43,676 nt of DNA, from contig NZ_JALNYS010000024.1 of assembly GCF_023229695.1 (NCBI RefSeq), forward strand, positions 1,177-44,852, written 5' to 3'. The notes beneath the pieces are model-generated. The model was not told the origin of the DNA, searched no databases, and saw only the letters and a program-made list of their open reading frames with translations. The number at the start of each line of letters is the position of its first letter. Position 1 is the stretch's first letter. Below, piece after piece: positions 21,743 to 30,583 of this stretch. Both the position numbers and the translations under genes were made by a program. Source of the stretch: Sulfuricurvum sp. GTDB lineage: Bacteria; Campylobacterota; Campylobacteria; Campylobacterales; Sulfurimonadaceae.

Positions 21743-24625
21743 ATGATTAAAAAAGTACACCTGGCTCCATTATTACGAAACGATATTCTAAATAGCAAAT
21801 ACATAACCTACATAGGGTTGATTTTTTCGGTCGTTGTTGTAGCGGTCGTATGGAAATTTTCACAACACTATTTTGAAAATCGCGCACAGAATCTGTTTGA
21901 GCATCATGCATACGAGAATCTTAATGCCATTGAGCGGCGTATCGAACGGTATGAAAATGCTTTACGCAGCGGTGTCGGATTTTTGCAAGGGAGTGATTAT
22001 GTCAGCCGAGAGGAGTGGCGCCGTTTCGTCCAAAATCTCGATCCCGCAGGACATTATCCGGGAGTTCAAGGGATCGGATTTTCGATGATGCTTTATCCCG
22101 AAGAGGTGGAAAAGATCGAAGTGCAGATGCGTTTCGAAGGATTCCCCACCTTTACACTGACACCAAAAGGGGTTCGGGATCGCTACAGTGCGATACTGTA
22201 TCTCGAACCGCTCGATCAGCGTAACCGAAACGCTATCGGATACGATATGTTTTCCGAACCGATTCGTAGAGCCGCTATGCAAAGAGCTGCCGATACCGCC
22301 TTGGCAGCCATTTCCGGGAAAGTGAAGCTACTCCAAGAGATTGATTCGGATGTGCAGGCCGGATTTTTGATGTATCTCCCTTTTTACAAAACGGATAAAA
22401 AAATAGAGACAATTGAAGAACGCCGAAAAGCGTTGGTAGGATTTGTCTACAGCCCGTTTCGGATGAAGGATCTGATGCGGGCTATCGGTCTTCATGACGA
22501 TTCTCTCCTGTTTGAGATTTACGACGGTGAAAAACACTCCGAGAGCAATCTTTTATACCGCTCTTTTACCCCCTCGGGCTATGTTTCGCAACATAGGTTA
22601 CATCAAACGATTTTGATCGGCGGGAAAAAATGGGATGTTTTTTATTCCAGTTCACCCCGCTTTGATGCCGCTACCGACAGCCATTATCCTATTTTTTTAA
22701 CCTTGAGCGGTTTAGTGTTTTGTTTTTTTCTTCTCTATATTATTCTGGAACTGTTTCGCAGCCGTAAAATGCTTCAGCACAATACGGTTGCCCTCGAATC
22801 AAGTCGTTCCTGGCTTAACAGAGTCCTTGAAGCTTCGATTGACGGTATCCATATTCTTGATTCCAAGGGGAATTTGATCGAATACAGTCCGTCGTTTATT
22901 CAGCTATTGGGGTATGATGAGCATGAGGCAAAAACGCTGAGCGTCTACGATTGGGAAATGAAATTGTCCCTTGAACAGATACAAGATGCCCTTGACTCTC
23001 TATCGGAAATTCCTACGACATTTGAAACGGTATTTTGTCGTAAGGACGGGAGCTTGTTGGATGTGGAGATCACGGCCCATCGCATCGTTATGGATGGAAC
23101 CTCGTATCTGTACGCTTCATCGCGTGTGATTACCGAACGTAAAAAATTTGAGCAATCCCTTCGATCGGAAAAAGAGACGGCGCAAAAATATTTGGATATC
23201 GTGGATGTGATGATCGTGGTCGTCGATACCCATAAAAATGTCCAATTAATCAATCGAAAAGGGTGTGAGGTGATCGGTTATCCGGTCAATGAGGTGATCG
23301 GAAAAAATTGGATTGATCATTTTTTGCCGGAACGGTTTCGGAGTGATGTGGATGCCGTATCGGACCGTTTTATGCAAGTTTCGGAGGAACCTTTCTATTA
23401 TGAAAATCCTGTTTTAACGAAAAGCGGGGAAGAACGGCTGATTGCATGGCGAAATACGGCACTCTTTGATCCCGATGGGAGGCTAATCGGGCTATTGGGT
23501 TCGGGTGAAGATGTCACCGATATCCGTTCTACGCAGGAGAAGCTCAAAGAGAGTGAAGAATTTTATCGAACGATCTTTTCTTCTGTCAGTGAGGCTATTT
23601 GTATCTTATACAATAATACGATTATCGACTGTAATGAAGAAGCGATTCGTCTTTTTGGGATGTCGAGAGAAGCGTTGATCGGGATAAATATTTTTGATAC
23701 CGCCGATTATATCGAGTGTCAGGAAAACAGTTTCGATTTTTACCTCAACACCGCTTATCAGGGCAAGTGCGCAACGGCAGAGTGTTCATTGACGTTGAAG
23801 TATCCCAACTGTACGACAAAAATTGTCGAGTTTACTTTCTCCGGCTTTGGCGGTAATAGTGAAAACAAGTTGGTAATGATCGCTCGTGATATTACCCAAA
23901 AGATGGAAGAGGAACGAATCTTAAGGATGAACACTCGGCAGGCACAAATGGGAGAGATGATTTCGATGATTGCCCACCAATGGCGTCAACCGTTGACCAT
24001 TATTAATGCGATAACCTCTCAAATGCGACTCACTGAGATGATGAAAGATGAGAGTGATCCTCTTTTTATCGATAATTTGATAAAAATAGAGGAACAAAGT
24101 ACCCATCTCTCCCAAACGATTTCGGCGTATCGGGATTTTTTTCGCCCCGATAAGCCTAAAGAACAGTTCACTATCTCTCTCCTGATCAAAAATGCACTGA
24201 GCCTTATCGATCATACGCTCAAAAATCGCGGAATCAGGATTGAACACATGATCAAACACGATTTTACCCTTTTGACCTATCGCAATGAAATCCTTCAGGT
24301 CGTGATTGTATTGTTGAAAAATTCCCTGGATGCCTTTGAAGAGCATGGGATCTCCGACGGTCAAATTTTGATTACTCTGGACCGTGATGATGAGTATGGC
24401 ATTATCCGTTTTGCCGACAATGCCGGAGGGATTGCGCCTGAAATCATCAATAAGCTTTTTATTCCCTATTTTACAACAAAGACGAAAAACAATGGCACAG
24501 GATTGGGTCTTTATATGAGCAAAATGGTTATACAAGATCACTGCAACGGTTTGCTGGAGGTGGAAAGTGAAGGGGTGAAAAGCGTGTTTACCATTAAATT
24601 GCCGCGTGAAGGGGGGGGTATATGA
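21743..24625 (+). CDS. CHASE-PAS-PAS-PAS sensor histidine kinase
   Basis: A 960-residue membrane kinase. Span 1 is at ~20-40 (a long VVVVAVV run). A periplasmic CHASE-type domain occupies ~75-290 (HYPGVQGIGFS, YLEPLDQRNRNAIGYDMFSE, VQAGFLMYLPFY). Span 2 is at ~315-340, followed by three PAS domains (~360-470, ~485-600, ~610-715), then the H-box MIAHQWRQPL with phospho-His 745. The ATPase domain has a NSLDAFE N-box, DNAGGIAP and GTGLGLYMSK. The CHASE sensor binds an unknown small ligand. The gene overlaps the HD-GYP regulator by 4 bp (ATGA), so the two likely form a pair. The sensor is paralogous to the one at 28371 and the last PAS plus kinase core to the one at 30584. Confidence 0.93.
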   Translation: MIKKVHLAPLLRNDILNSKYITYIGLIFSVVVVAVVWKFSQHYFENRAQNLFEHHAYENLNAIERRIERYENALRSGVGFLQGSDYVSREEWRRFVQNLDPAGHYPGVQGIGFSMMLYPEEVEKIEVQMRFEGFPTFTLTPKGVRDRYSAILYLEPLDQRNRNAIGYDMFSEPIRRAAMQRAADTALAAISGKVKLLQEIDSDVQAGFLMYLPFYKTDKKIETIEERRKALVGFVYSPFRMKDLMRAIGLHDDSLLFEIYDGEKHSESNLLYRSFTPSGYVSQHRLHQTILIGGKKWDVFYSSSPRFDAATDSHYPIFLTLSGLVFCFFLLYIILELFRSRKMLQHNTVALESSRSWLNRVLEASIDGIHILDSKGNLIEYSPSFIQLLGYDEHEAKTLSVYDWEMKLSLEQIQDALDSLSEIPTTFETVFCRKDGSLLDVEITAHRIVMDGTSYLYASSRVITERKKFEQSLRSEKETAQKYLDIVDVMIVVVDTHKNVQLINRKGCEVIGYPVNEVIGKNWIDHFLPERFRSDVDAVSDRFMQVSEEPFYYENPVLTKSGEERLIAWRNTALFDPDGRLIGLLGSGEDVTDIRSTQEKLKESEEFYRTIFSSVSEAICILYNNTIIDCNEEAIRLFGMSREALIGINIFDTADYIECQENSFDFYLNTAYQGKCATAECSLTLKYPNCTTKIVEFTFSGFGGNSENKLVMIARDITQKMEEERILRMNTRQAQMGEMISMIAHQWRQPLTIINAITSQMRLTEMMKDESDPLFIDNLIKIEEQSTHLSQTISAYRDFFRPDKPKEQFTISLLIKNALSLIDHTLKNRGIRIEHMIKHDFTLLTYRNEILQVVIVLLKNSLDAFEEHGISDGQILITLDRDDEYGIIRFADNAGGIAPEIINKLFIPYFTTKTKNNGTGLGLYMSKMVIQDHCNGLLEVESEGVKSVFTIKLPREGGGI

Positions 24626-26055
24626 TATCAAAAGAGAGTTTGTCTCAGCTCACGTTGTACGCTCAGGGGATACGTCTCTTGTATGTAGAAGATGAGGCGC
24701 AAATCCGTGAAAATACCCGATTGCTTTTTGCGAAATTTTTTACGGACATTGAAACGGCTGCCAACGGCGAGGAGGGGCTTGCCCTTTATAAAAAGGGGGC
24801 ATTTGATCTGATTATTACCGATATCTTGATGCCGGGTATGAATGGGGTTGTGATGCTTCAAAACATAAAAGAGCTGAATCCAAATCAGCCCGTTATCGTC
24901 ACCTCAGCGTGCGAAGAGAGCAGTTATCTGCTGGAGCTGATCAATTTGGGGGTGGCACAGTTCCTCCTTAAGCCGATGAAAACCGATCAAATCATTCAGG
25001 TCCTTTATGAAGTCGTTCGAAACATTTACAATGCCCGAAAAGTGGAAGAGTTTACCGCTAACCTCAAACAAGAGCTGGTGCATCAAACAACGCTTTTGGA
25101 ACAGTATAAAGAGGTGGTTGATATCTCGATGATTGTTACGAAAACGGATCTATCGGGGGATCTTATCTATGCTAATGACGCGTTTTACACTACCAGTGGC
25201 TATAACTGGGATGACATAAAAGCCAAAGGGGAGACTATCCTCCGCCATCCGGAGATGACATCGGAATTCTACGCGGATCTTTGGGAAACGATTCTGGGGA
25301 AACAGACCTGGCATGGAACGATCAAAAATTTAAAAAAAGAGGGGAGCTATTATATCACCGATACCACGATCAAACCGATTCTGGATGAGTTCGGAAATAT
25401 TATCGATTTTATCAGTATCAGCTACGATGTTACCGAACTCTTCGATCTGAATGAAGAGATTTGGCAAACGCAGCATGAGATGCTCTCTTTGTTGGGGGAG
25501 ATTGGAGAGACCCGATCGGAAGAGACCGGAAACCATGTACGCAGAGTGGCAAAATATTCGAGATTACTCGGTCAGCTGTACGGTCTTGATGACGAAGAGA
25601 TCACACTTCTTTACCGTGCCTCACCCATGCATGACATCGGCAAAATCGGAATTCCTGACCGTATTTTGCTTAAACCGGGCAAACTGGAGGCAGATGAATA
25701 TGCGATTATGAAAACGCACAGTGCGCTGGGGTATCAGGTCCTCAAGCACTCGAAACGCCCTTTGCTTCAGGCTGCTGCGGTCATTGCCCATGAACACCAT
25801 GAAAAATGGGATGGTTCGGGCTATCCCAGAGCGCTTAGCGGCGAACAAATCCATATTTACGGACGTATTACCGCACTTGCCGATGTCTTTGATGCATTGA
25901 GCTGCGAACGGGTATACAAGCCTGCCTGGCCGTTGGATACCATTATTGAGTTTATCCAAAGTGAGCGAGGCAAACATTTCGATCCGAATCTGGTGGATAG
26001 GTTTATGGATAATCTGGATCGATTTATAGCGATTGCACAAGAATATAAAGATTAG
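24622..26055 (+). CDS. Response regulator with PAS and HD-GYP c-di-GMP phosphodiesterase
   Basis: A 477-residue protein. REC domain ~15-130 with phospho-acceptor Asp67 (DLIITDILMPG) and the conserved Lys in LLKPM. PAS domain ~160-275 (DLSGDLIYANDAFYTTSGY). HD-GYP domain ~290-475 with H337-D338 in MHDIGKIGIPD, H392-H393 and the GYP signature at G400-Y401-P402 (HHEKWDGSGYP). All visible metal ligands are kept, so it should hydrolyse c-di-GMP when phosphorylated. It follows the CHASE kinase with a 4-bp overlap. A hairpin-rich gap separates it from the next gene. Confidence 0.94.
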   Translation: MISKESLSQLTLYAQGIRLLYVEDEAQIRENTRLLFAKFFTDIETAANGEEGLALYKKGAFDLIITDILMPGMNGVVMLQNIKELNPNQPVIVTSACEESSYLLELINLGVAQFLLKPMKTDQIIQVLYEVVRNIYNARKVEEFTANLKQELVHQTTLLEQYKEVVDISMIVTKTDLSGDLIYANDAFYTTSGYNWDDIKAKGETILRHPEMTSEFYADLWETILGKQTWHGTIKNLKKEGSYYITDTTIKPILDEFGNIIDFISISYDVTELFDLNEEIWQTQHEMLSLLGEIGETRSEETGNHVRRVAKYSRLLGQLYGLDDEEITLLYRASPMHDIGKIGIPDRILLKPGKLEADEYAIMKTHSALGYQVLKHSKRPLLQAAAVIAHEHHEKWDGSGYPRALSGEQIHIYGRITALADVFDALSCERVYKPAWPLDTIIEFIQSERGKHFDPNLVDRFMDNLDRFIAIAQEYKD

Positions 26056-26202
26056 ACTTCCTGCATAACCTTGTTATGCAAGAAGTTTTCTGCCTCGAAG
26101 AGGCAAGCTTTAGTGCCATAGCGGCCAGCGTAGTGCTTTGGGCTTTGCTCAAAGCACGTTTAAAAGAGAGTTCTGTAAGAACTCTCTTAGGATAAAAAGA
26201 AA
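26056..26202 (+). repeat. Intergenic region with four consecutive hairpins
   Basis: Between two regulator genes lie four palindromes in a row: TGCATAAC/GTTATGCA (26062-26080), TGCCTC/GAGGCA (26091-26105), GTGCTTTG/CAAAGCAC (26133-26157) and AAGAGAGTTCT/AGAACTCTCTT (26164-26188). The last has an 11-bp stem but no T-run, so it is not a standard terminator. The second palindrome with its flank recurs at 41331-41353. The block may be a composite of dispersed repeats, an RNA-processing site that lowers expression of downstream genes, or both. Confidence 0.6.
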
Positions 26203-26880
26203 ATGACAAAAATGAATGAAATGAAAATGTTATCGGTACTGTACGCTGAAGATGATACGGTTTTATGTGAAATAACCGCTAAAACGCTTAAGCTGCTGGT
26301 GGACAAAGTCTACTCCGTGACCAATGGTACGGATGCGTTACGCGTGTACAAGAACCATCATGTCGATGTCGTTATTCTGGATATTTATATGGGAGACATT
26401 AGCGGAATCGATGTCGCGAAGAAGATACGGCTTATGAATCCCCATATTCCGATAATCATTGTATCCGGTTCGATTGCGACCGAAGATCTTTTAGCGGCAT
26501 GCACACTTAACCTTGTCGATTATATTCAAAAACCGATTGCTTTGAATGGTTTGATCAATGTTCTTGCTTCTTCCGTTGATCGATTGAAATTGCACGGTTT
26601 TTTACTCGTAATGATAAACGAATCGGTATCGTATGATTTTCAATCGAAAGTTTTAATTAGAGAGGGGGAGAAAATTGCATTGACCAAAAATGAAATTAAT
26701 GCGATGGAGCTTCTCATCGGTCGTCGAGGGCAAATTATTACACGCAATACATTCTCACATATTTTAAAAGAAGAGATGTCCGATGGTGCGTTAAAGAATC
26801 TGATTTTAAGACTTCGTAAAAAAATGGGGGATGAACACAATATCCGTAATCTGCCGCGCATCGGATATACCCTGATATGA
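26203..26880 (+). CDS. OmpR-family response regulator
   Basis: A 225-residue regulator. REC domain ~8-125 with Asp60 in VDVVILDIYMGD and the acidic pair in LYAEDDTV; the switch Lys is in YIQKPI. The C-terminal winged helix (~145-225) has ALTKNEINAMELLIG, the recognition-helix region GALKNLILRLRKKMGD and the closing NLPRIGYTLI, all typical of OmpR/PhoB regulators. It should bind DNA and change transcription when phosphorylated. Its partner kinase is probably one of the three in this locus. The 8-bp gap to the PilZ regulator gene suggests one transcript. Confidence 0.92.
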   Translation: MTKMNEMKMLSVLYAEDDTVLCEITAKTLKLLVDKVYSVTNGTDALRVYKNHHVDVVILDIYMGDISGIDVAKKIRLMNPHIPIIIVSGSIATEDLLAACTLNLVDYIQKPIALNGLINVLASSVDRLKLHGFLLVMINESVSYDFQSKVLIREGEKIALTKNEINAMELLIGRRGQIITRNTFSHILKEEMSDGALKNLILRLRKKMGDEHNIRNLPRIGYTLI

Positions 26881-26887
26881 GCTTGGC

Positions 26888-28390
26888 ATGAATGAAATCG
26901 TCCAACAGATTAAAACGTTCGGATCAGACCTTAAAGTCCTTTATATTGAAGACAATAAGGGGTTAAGGGAAGGGGTGTCGGAACTCTTGGGAAAACTATT
27001 CACCAAAACGGTGTGTGCCGACAATGGAGAACACGGATATCAGCTCTATCTTGAGCATCTTCCCGATATCATCTTGACGGATATCAATATGCCCGGGATG
27101 AGCGGTTTTGATTTAGCAAAAGTGATCAAAAAAGAGAATAAGGATATCCGTATCATCTTTCTCTCTGCTTTTGATGAAAAAGAGTATTTGTATGAAGCGA
27201 TTGAGATCGGAGCCTTTCGCTACCTCTCAAAACCGACAAAAGTCCCTTTATTGGTGAGTACGTTGCACCATGCTGTCCTTTCGATCCATAACGAACGAAA
27301 TGAACGGATTTTTGAAAAGCAGCTTACCGATATTTTCAACTATCAAAATAACCTTTTGATGATGTTGAGGGGAGGGGAGCCTATGCTCGTCAATCGGCAG
27401 TTTCTTGATTTTTTCGGTGCCGATAATCTTGATGGGTTTATGGAATATCATGGAGGAATTCGAGAGCTGCTTTTGGAACACAAGGGCTTTTTGTATGGAA
27501 GTGCTGAGGTGGGATGGTATGAAACAGCATTCGATAATCCGGGAAAACTGTTTCACACTAAAGTGCGTAATTATGCCGGAGAAGCCCGGCATCTGATTAT
27601 GAAGCTGAGGATAATTCCGGATAAAGAGGGGTTTGTCATCCTCTCTTTTGATGATATCACGGATTTAAATTTGATGATGCTCTTTGACAGTAATGCAACC
27701 AAAAATGATCAAAGATTTCAAGATTGCAGTGCCGTCATGAATCTTATGAAAGTGATAAAAGAGAATGCTTCAGAGGTTAAACTGCACAATTTCTATCGTG
27801 GTTTGACCATTATAAACAGCGGCGTCTTGATGAAAATTGATAACAATAAAATTGTCATAAAGACGGCCTATTCACAGCTCAAAGCGATTAAACTTTCCAA
27901 TAATCTGACAATCACTTCTGAACTTTTTCCTTATGGGGTTTGGTGCAAATCCGCTGGTCTAATCAATTTCGATGAACAAAGCGTCACCTTTTCCGAGATG
28001 CAATTTGTGCAGGAGAGTGCGAATCAAAGAGCCAATATTCGTCTTGAACCGGAAGAAAAACGGCACAGTGTTACCCTGTTTTTGAATAACATCAAGTTTT
28101 TTGGGAAAACCCGGATTGTCGATATTTCGATTTCTTCGGTTAAAGTCGAGATGGACGCTCTTCCCGGCGGATTCTCTACCGGTGAGACGGTACGCATTTC
28201 TATCGTATTGGAAACCGGTAAACAGCCGATCAATCTATTGTTTGATGCAACTGTTTACCGAGTTGACCGTTTGGAACGAAATTTTAACGTGGTCTTTCGT
28301 TTTGAACTCTTTGCGCTTGATGAAGAAAAATTACGCGGCTATCTTGCCAACCGCCAAATAGAGCTGATCCGTGAATTTAAAGCTCTTTGA
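26888..28390 (+). CDS. Response regulator with PAS-like and PilZ (c-di-GMP-binding) domains
   Basis: A 500-residue protein with an uncommon layout. REC ~12-130 has Asp65 in DIILTDINMPG and switch Lys in LSKPTK. A PAS-like region spans ~150-260 (MLRGGEPMLVNRQFLDFFGA; FVILSFDDITDLNLMM). A middle region of ~120 residues (YRGLTIINSGVLMKIDNNKI) precedes a PilZ domain at ~375-490, with RxxxR at R381-R385 and the following DISISSVKVEM (D-x-S-x-x-S in place of D-x-S-x-x-G). It should be a phospho-controlled c-di-GMP receptor. The middle region looks like a PilZ-associated N-domain. Its stop overlaps the next kinase gene by 20 bp. Confidence 0.85.
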   Translation: MNEIVQQIKTFGSDLKVLYIEDNKGLREGVSELLGKLFTKTVCADNGEHGYQLYLEHLPDIILTDINMPGMSGFDLAKVIKKENKDIRIIFLSAFDEKEYLYEAIEIGAFRYLSKPTKVPLLVSTLHHAVLSIHNERNERIFEKQLTDIFNYQNNLLMMLRGGEPMLVNRQFLDFFGADNLDGFMEYHGGIRELLLEHKGFLYGSAEVGWYETAFDNPGKLFHTKVRNYAGEARHLIMKLRIIPDKEGFVILSFDDITDLNLMMLFDSNATKNDQRFQDCSAVMNLMKVIKENASEVKLHNFYRGLTIINSGVLMKIDNNKIVIKTAYSQLKAIKLSNNLTITSELFPYGVWCKSAGLINFDEQSVTFSEMQFVQESANQRANIRLEPEEKRHSVTLFLNNIKFFGKTRIVDISISSVKVEMDALPGGFSTGETVRISIVLETGKQPINLLFDATVYRVDRLERNFNVVFRFELFALDEEKLRGYLANRQIELIREFKAL

Positions 28391-30530
28391 TATCCCCTCT
28401 CATCGTGTACTCCTCCTCTTATCCCAATATGTGATTGTTGCATGGTTCGGTTTTTTTGTTGTGATTAGTGTTACGTTGCTATTATGGTTGAATGCACGTG
28501 AAGATGCAATAGATAAAGCTAAAAACCGCTTTGAAATTTCTGTCGATGAAACGGTTCATGAGATCCGTGCACGGATGCACTCGTATGAAACTATGCTGCA
28601 AAGCAGTGCCGCATTACTAAACACGGTTGAGCGGATGAACCGTCAAAAATGGAATATCTATATCTCAACTCTGAATCTTGCTGAACATTACCCCGGTGTT
28701 CAGGGGGTTGGTTTTTCCAAAGTGATTCTGCCGGAACAACTTGCTGAACATACCGTTTGTATGCGCGCTGAAGGATGTCCAGACTATAGGGTTTACCCCT
28801 CCGGAAAACGGGAGGAGTACCATTCGATTATCTATCTTGAACCGCTGGACGAGAGAAATCGACGGGCTATCGGGTATGACATGTTTTCCCATCCGGTGCG
28901 GCAGGAGGCCATGATACGTGCACGGGATACCGCCCAAACAGCTCTTTCGGGCAAAGTGAGATTGATACAAGAACAGGTAAACGATGTTCAAGCCGGATTC
29001 TTGATGTATGTACCGTTTTATCATACGCGGGGTGAATTGTTGTCTTTAGCACAAAGAAAAGAGAAGCTTGAAGGATTTGTTTATGCCCCTTTTCGTGCTA
29101 AAGATCTGATCCTTGAAGTTCTGGCAAGTAAAGATCCTCATATCGCTGTGAAAATTTATGAGGGTAGATTCGTTCAAGATGAAAATTTACTTTACGAGAG
29201 TGAAAGACCCTCCGGTTCTACGGTGGATGAAAAATCGCTCTTTAAAAAGGTTGTTTCTCTCGAAATGTACGGACGGACGTGGACGGTCATTTTTCAAACC
29301 CTTCCCTCCTTTGAATCCGCAACGGATCAGGAACACTCTCGAATTATCCTTCTGGCCGGTTTGCCCATATCTTTTTTGGTGTTGCTTGTGCTTCTCTCGT
29401 TTTCTCGAACGACGCAGCAGGCACAAACTATGGCGCGTACCATGACTGCTGAAATCAGAGAACTCAATAATGAACTCGAAAACATGATCAATACGGCTCC
29501 CAATCCGATTATTGTCCATACTGAAGAGGGTGCAATTATAAAAATCAATCAGACCTGGATCGATCTTTGCGGTTATACCTATGAAGAAACTCCGACAACC
29601 GATATCTGGGTTGATAAAGTTTATAAAGAAAATCAAGAGGTCGTCAAAGCACATATCCGCAATCTCTTTACAATTACGCAAAAAGTCGATGAAGGGGAGT
29701 TTTCATTTTACAGTAAATCAGGATCAAAAATAACGTGGCAGTTCAGTTCCGCGCCGTTTGGTATTATTAATGGAAAAAAAGCCGTTATTTCCTCTGCAAT
29801 GGATGTGACGGAGCTCAAAAATAAAGACGATTTGATGATGATGCAGTCACGTCATGCCGCAATGGGGGAGATGATCAATATGATAGCCCATCAGTGGCGT
29901 CAGCCTCTGGCCTCTATCTCAGCCGTTTCGGGGTTGTTGAGTTTTGAAGTGATGATGGATCAATACGATAAAGAGCATTTTAGTGAAAAACTTGATTTAA
30001 TCAGTGATATGGCATTGGATCTTTCCGATACCATCAATGACTTTAGAAATTTTTTCAAAGAAGATAAGAGAAAAGAACTGTCGACGTGGAAAGAATTACT
30101 GGACGAATGTCTCATGATCATCAATCCTCTTTTAATCAGCAAAAGGGTTACGGTGGATACAACTTTTAAAAACGATGACCCCTTTATGACCTATCCGCGT
30201 GAGATGAGACAGGTGATCCTTAATCTGCTCAAAAATGCAGATGATGCCTTGCATGATACGTCAGCGGCTGAACCGACCATATGGATTCGAGTATTCTGTG
30301 CAGAGAACATGAGCTATTTTGAGATAGAAGATAATGGCGGCGGAATTCCGGAGGCAATAATCGACAAAATTTTTGATCCATACTTTAGTACAAAAATGGA
30401 CAAGAATGGGACGGGCATCGGACTCTACATGTCTAAAACAATTGTAGAAAAACACGCGCATGGCTCATTAATCGCTTATAATACAGAATTCGGGGCATGT
30501 TTTAAAATTATGTTTCCGGTATATGGGTAA
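28371..30530 (+). CDS. CHASE-PAS sensor histidine kinase
   Basis: A 719-residue kinase with a GTG start at 28371 inside the end of the PilZ gene. Span 1 ~20-42, CHASE-type sensor ~65-285 (HYPGVQGVGFS, YLEPLDERNRRAIGYDMFSH, VQAGFLMYVPFY), span 2 ~315-340, one PAS ~375-490 (MINTAPNPIIVHTEEG), H-box MIAHQWRQPL with His507, and ATPase motifs LLKNADDAL, DNGGGIP and GTGIGLYMSK. The sensor is nearly the same as that of the kinase at 21743, so both may detect the same ligand, while the kinase core belongs to a different branch. The 20-bp overlap points to cotranslation with the PilZ regulator, its likely partner. Confidence 0.93.
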   Translation: MNLKLFDIPSHRVLLLLSQYVIVAWFGFFVVISVTLLLWLNAREDAIDKAKNRFEISVDETVHEIRARMHSYETMLQSSAALLNTVERMNRQKWNIYISTLNLAEHYPGVQGVGFSKVILPEQLAEHTVCMRAEGCPDYRVYPSGKREEYHSIIYLEPLDERNRRAIGYDMFSHPVRQEAMIRARDTAQTALSGKVRLIQEQVNDVQAGFLMYVPFYHTRGELLSLAQRKEKLEGFVYAPFRAKDLILEVLASKDPHIAVKIYEGRFVQDENLLYESERPSGSTVDEKSLFKKVVSLEMYGRTWTVIFQTLPSFESATDQEHSRIILLAGLPISFLVLLVLLSFSRTTQQAQTMARTMTAEIRELNNELENMINTAPNPIIVHTEEGAIIKINQTWIDLCGYTYEETPTTDIWVDKVYKENQEVVKAHIRNLFTITQKVDEGEFSFYSKSGSKITWQFSSAPFGIINGKKAVISSAMDVTELKNKDDLMMMQSRHAAMGEMINMIAHQWRQPLASISAVSGLLSFEVMMDQYDKEHFSEKLDLISDMALDLSDTINDFRNFFKEDKRKELSTWKELLDECLMIINPLLISKRVTVDTTFKNDDPFMTYPREMRQVILNLLKNADDALHDTSAAEPTIWIRVFCAENMSYFEIEDNGGGIPEAIIDKIFDPYFSTKMDKNGTGIGLYMSKTIVEKHAHGSLIAYNTEFGACFKIMFPVYG

Positions 30531-30583
30531 CATGGGTCTCATCTTTGAGGAACGGTTGTCTTGTACTTATTTGAAGGAGGATC

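Noticed and set aside
26164..26188. Rho-independent terminator after the HD-GYP gene
   Set aside because: The stem is strong, but the bases after it read AGGATAAAAAG with no T-run on the plus strand.
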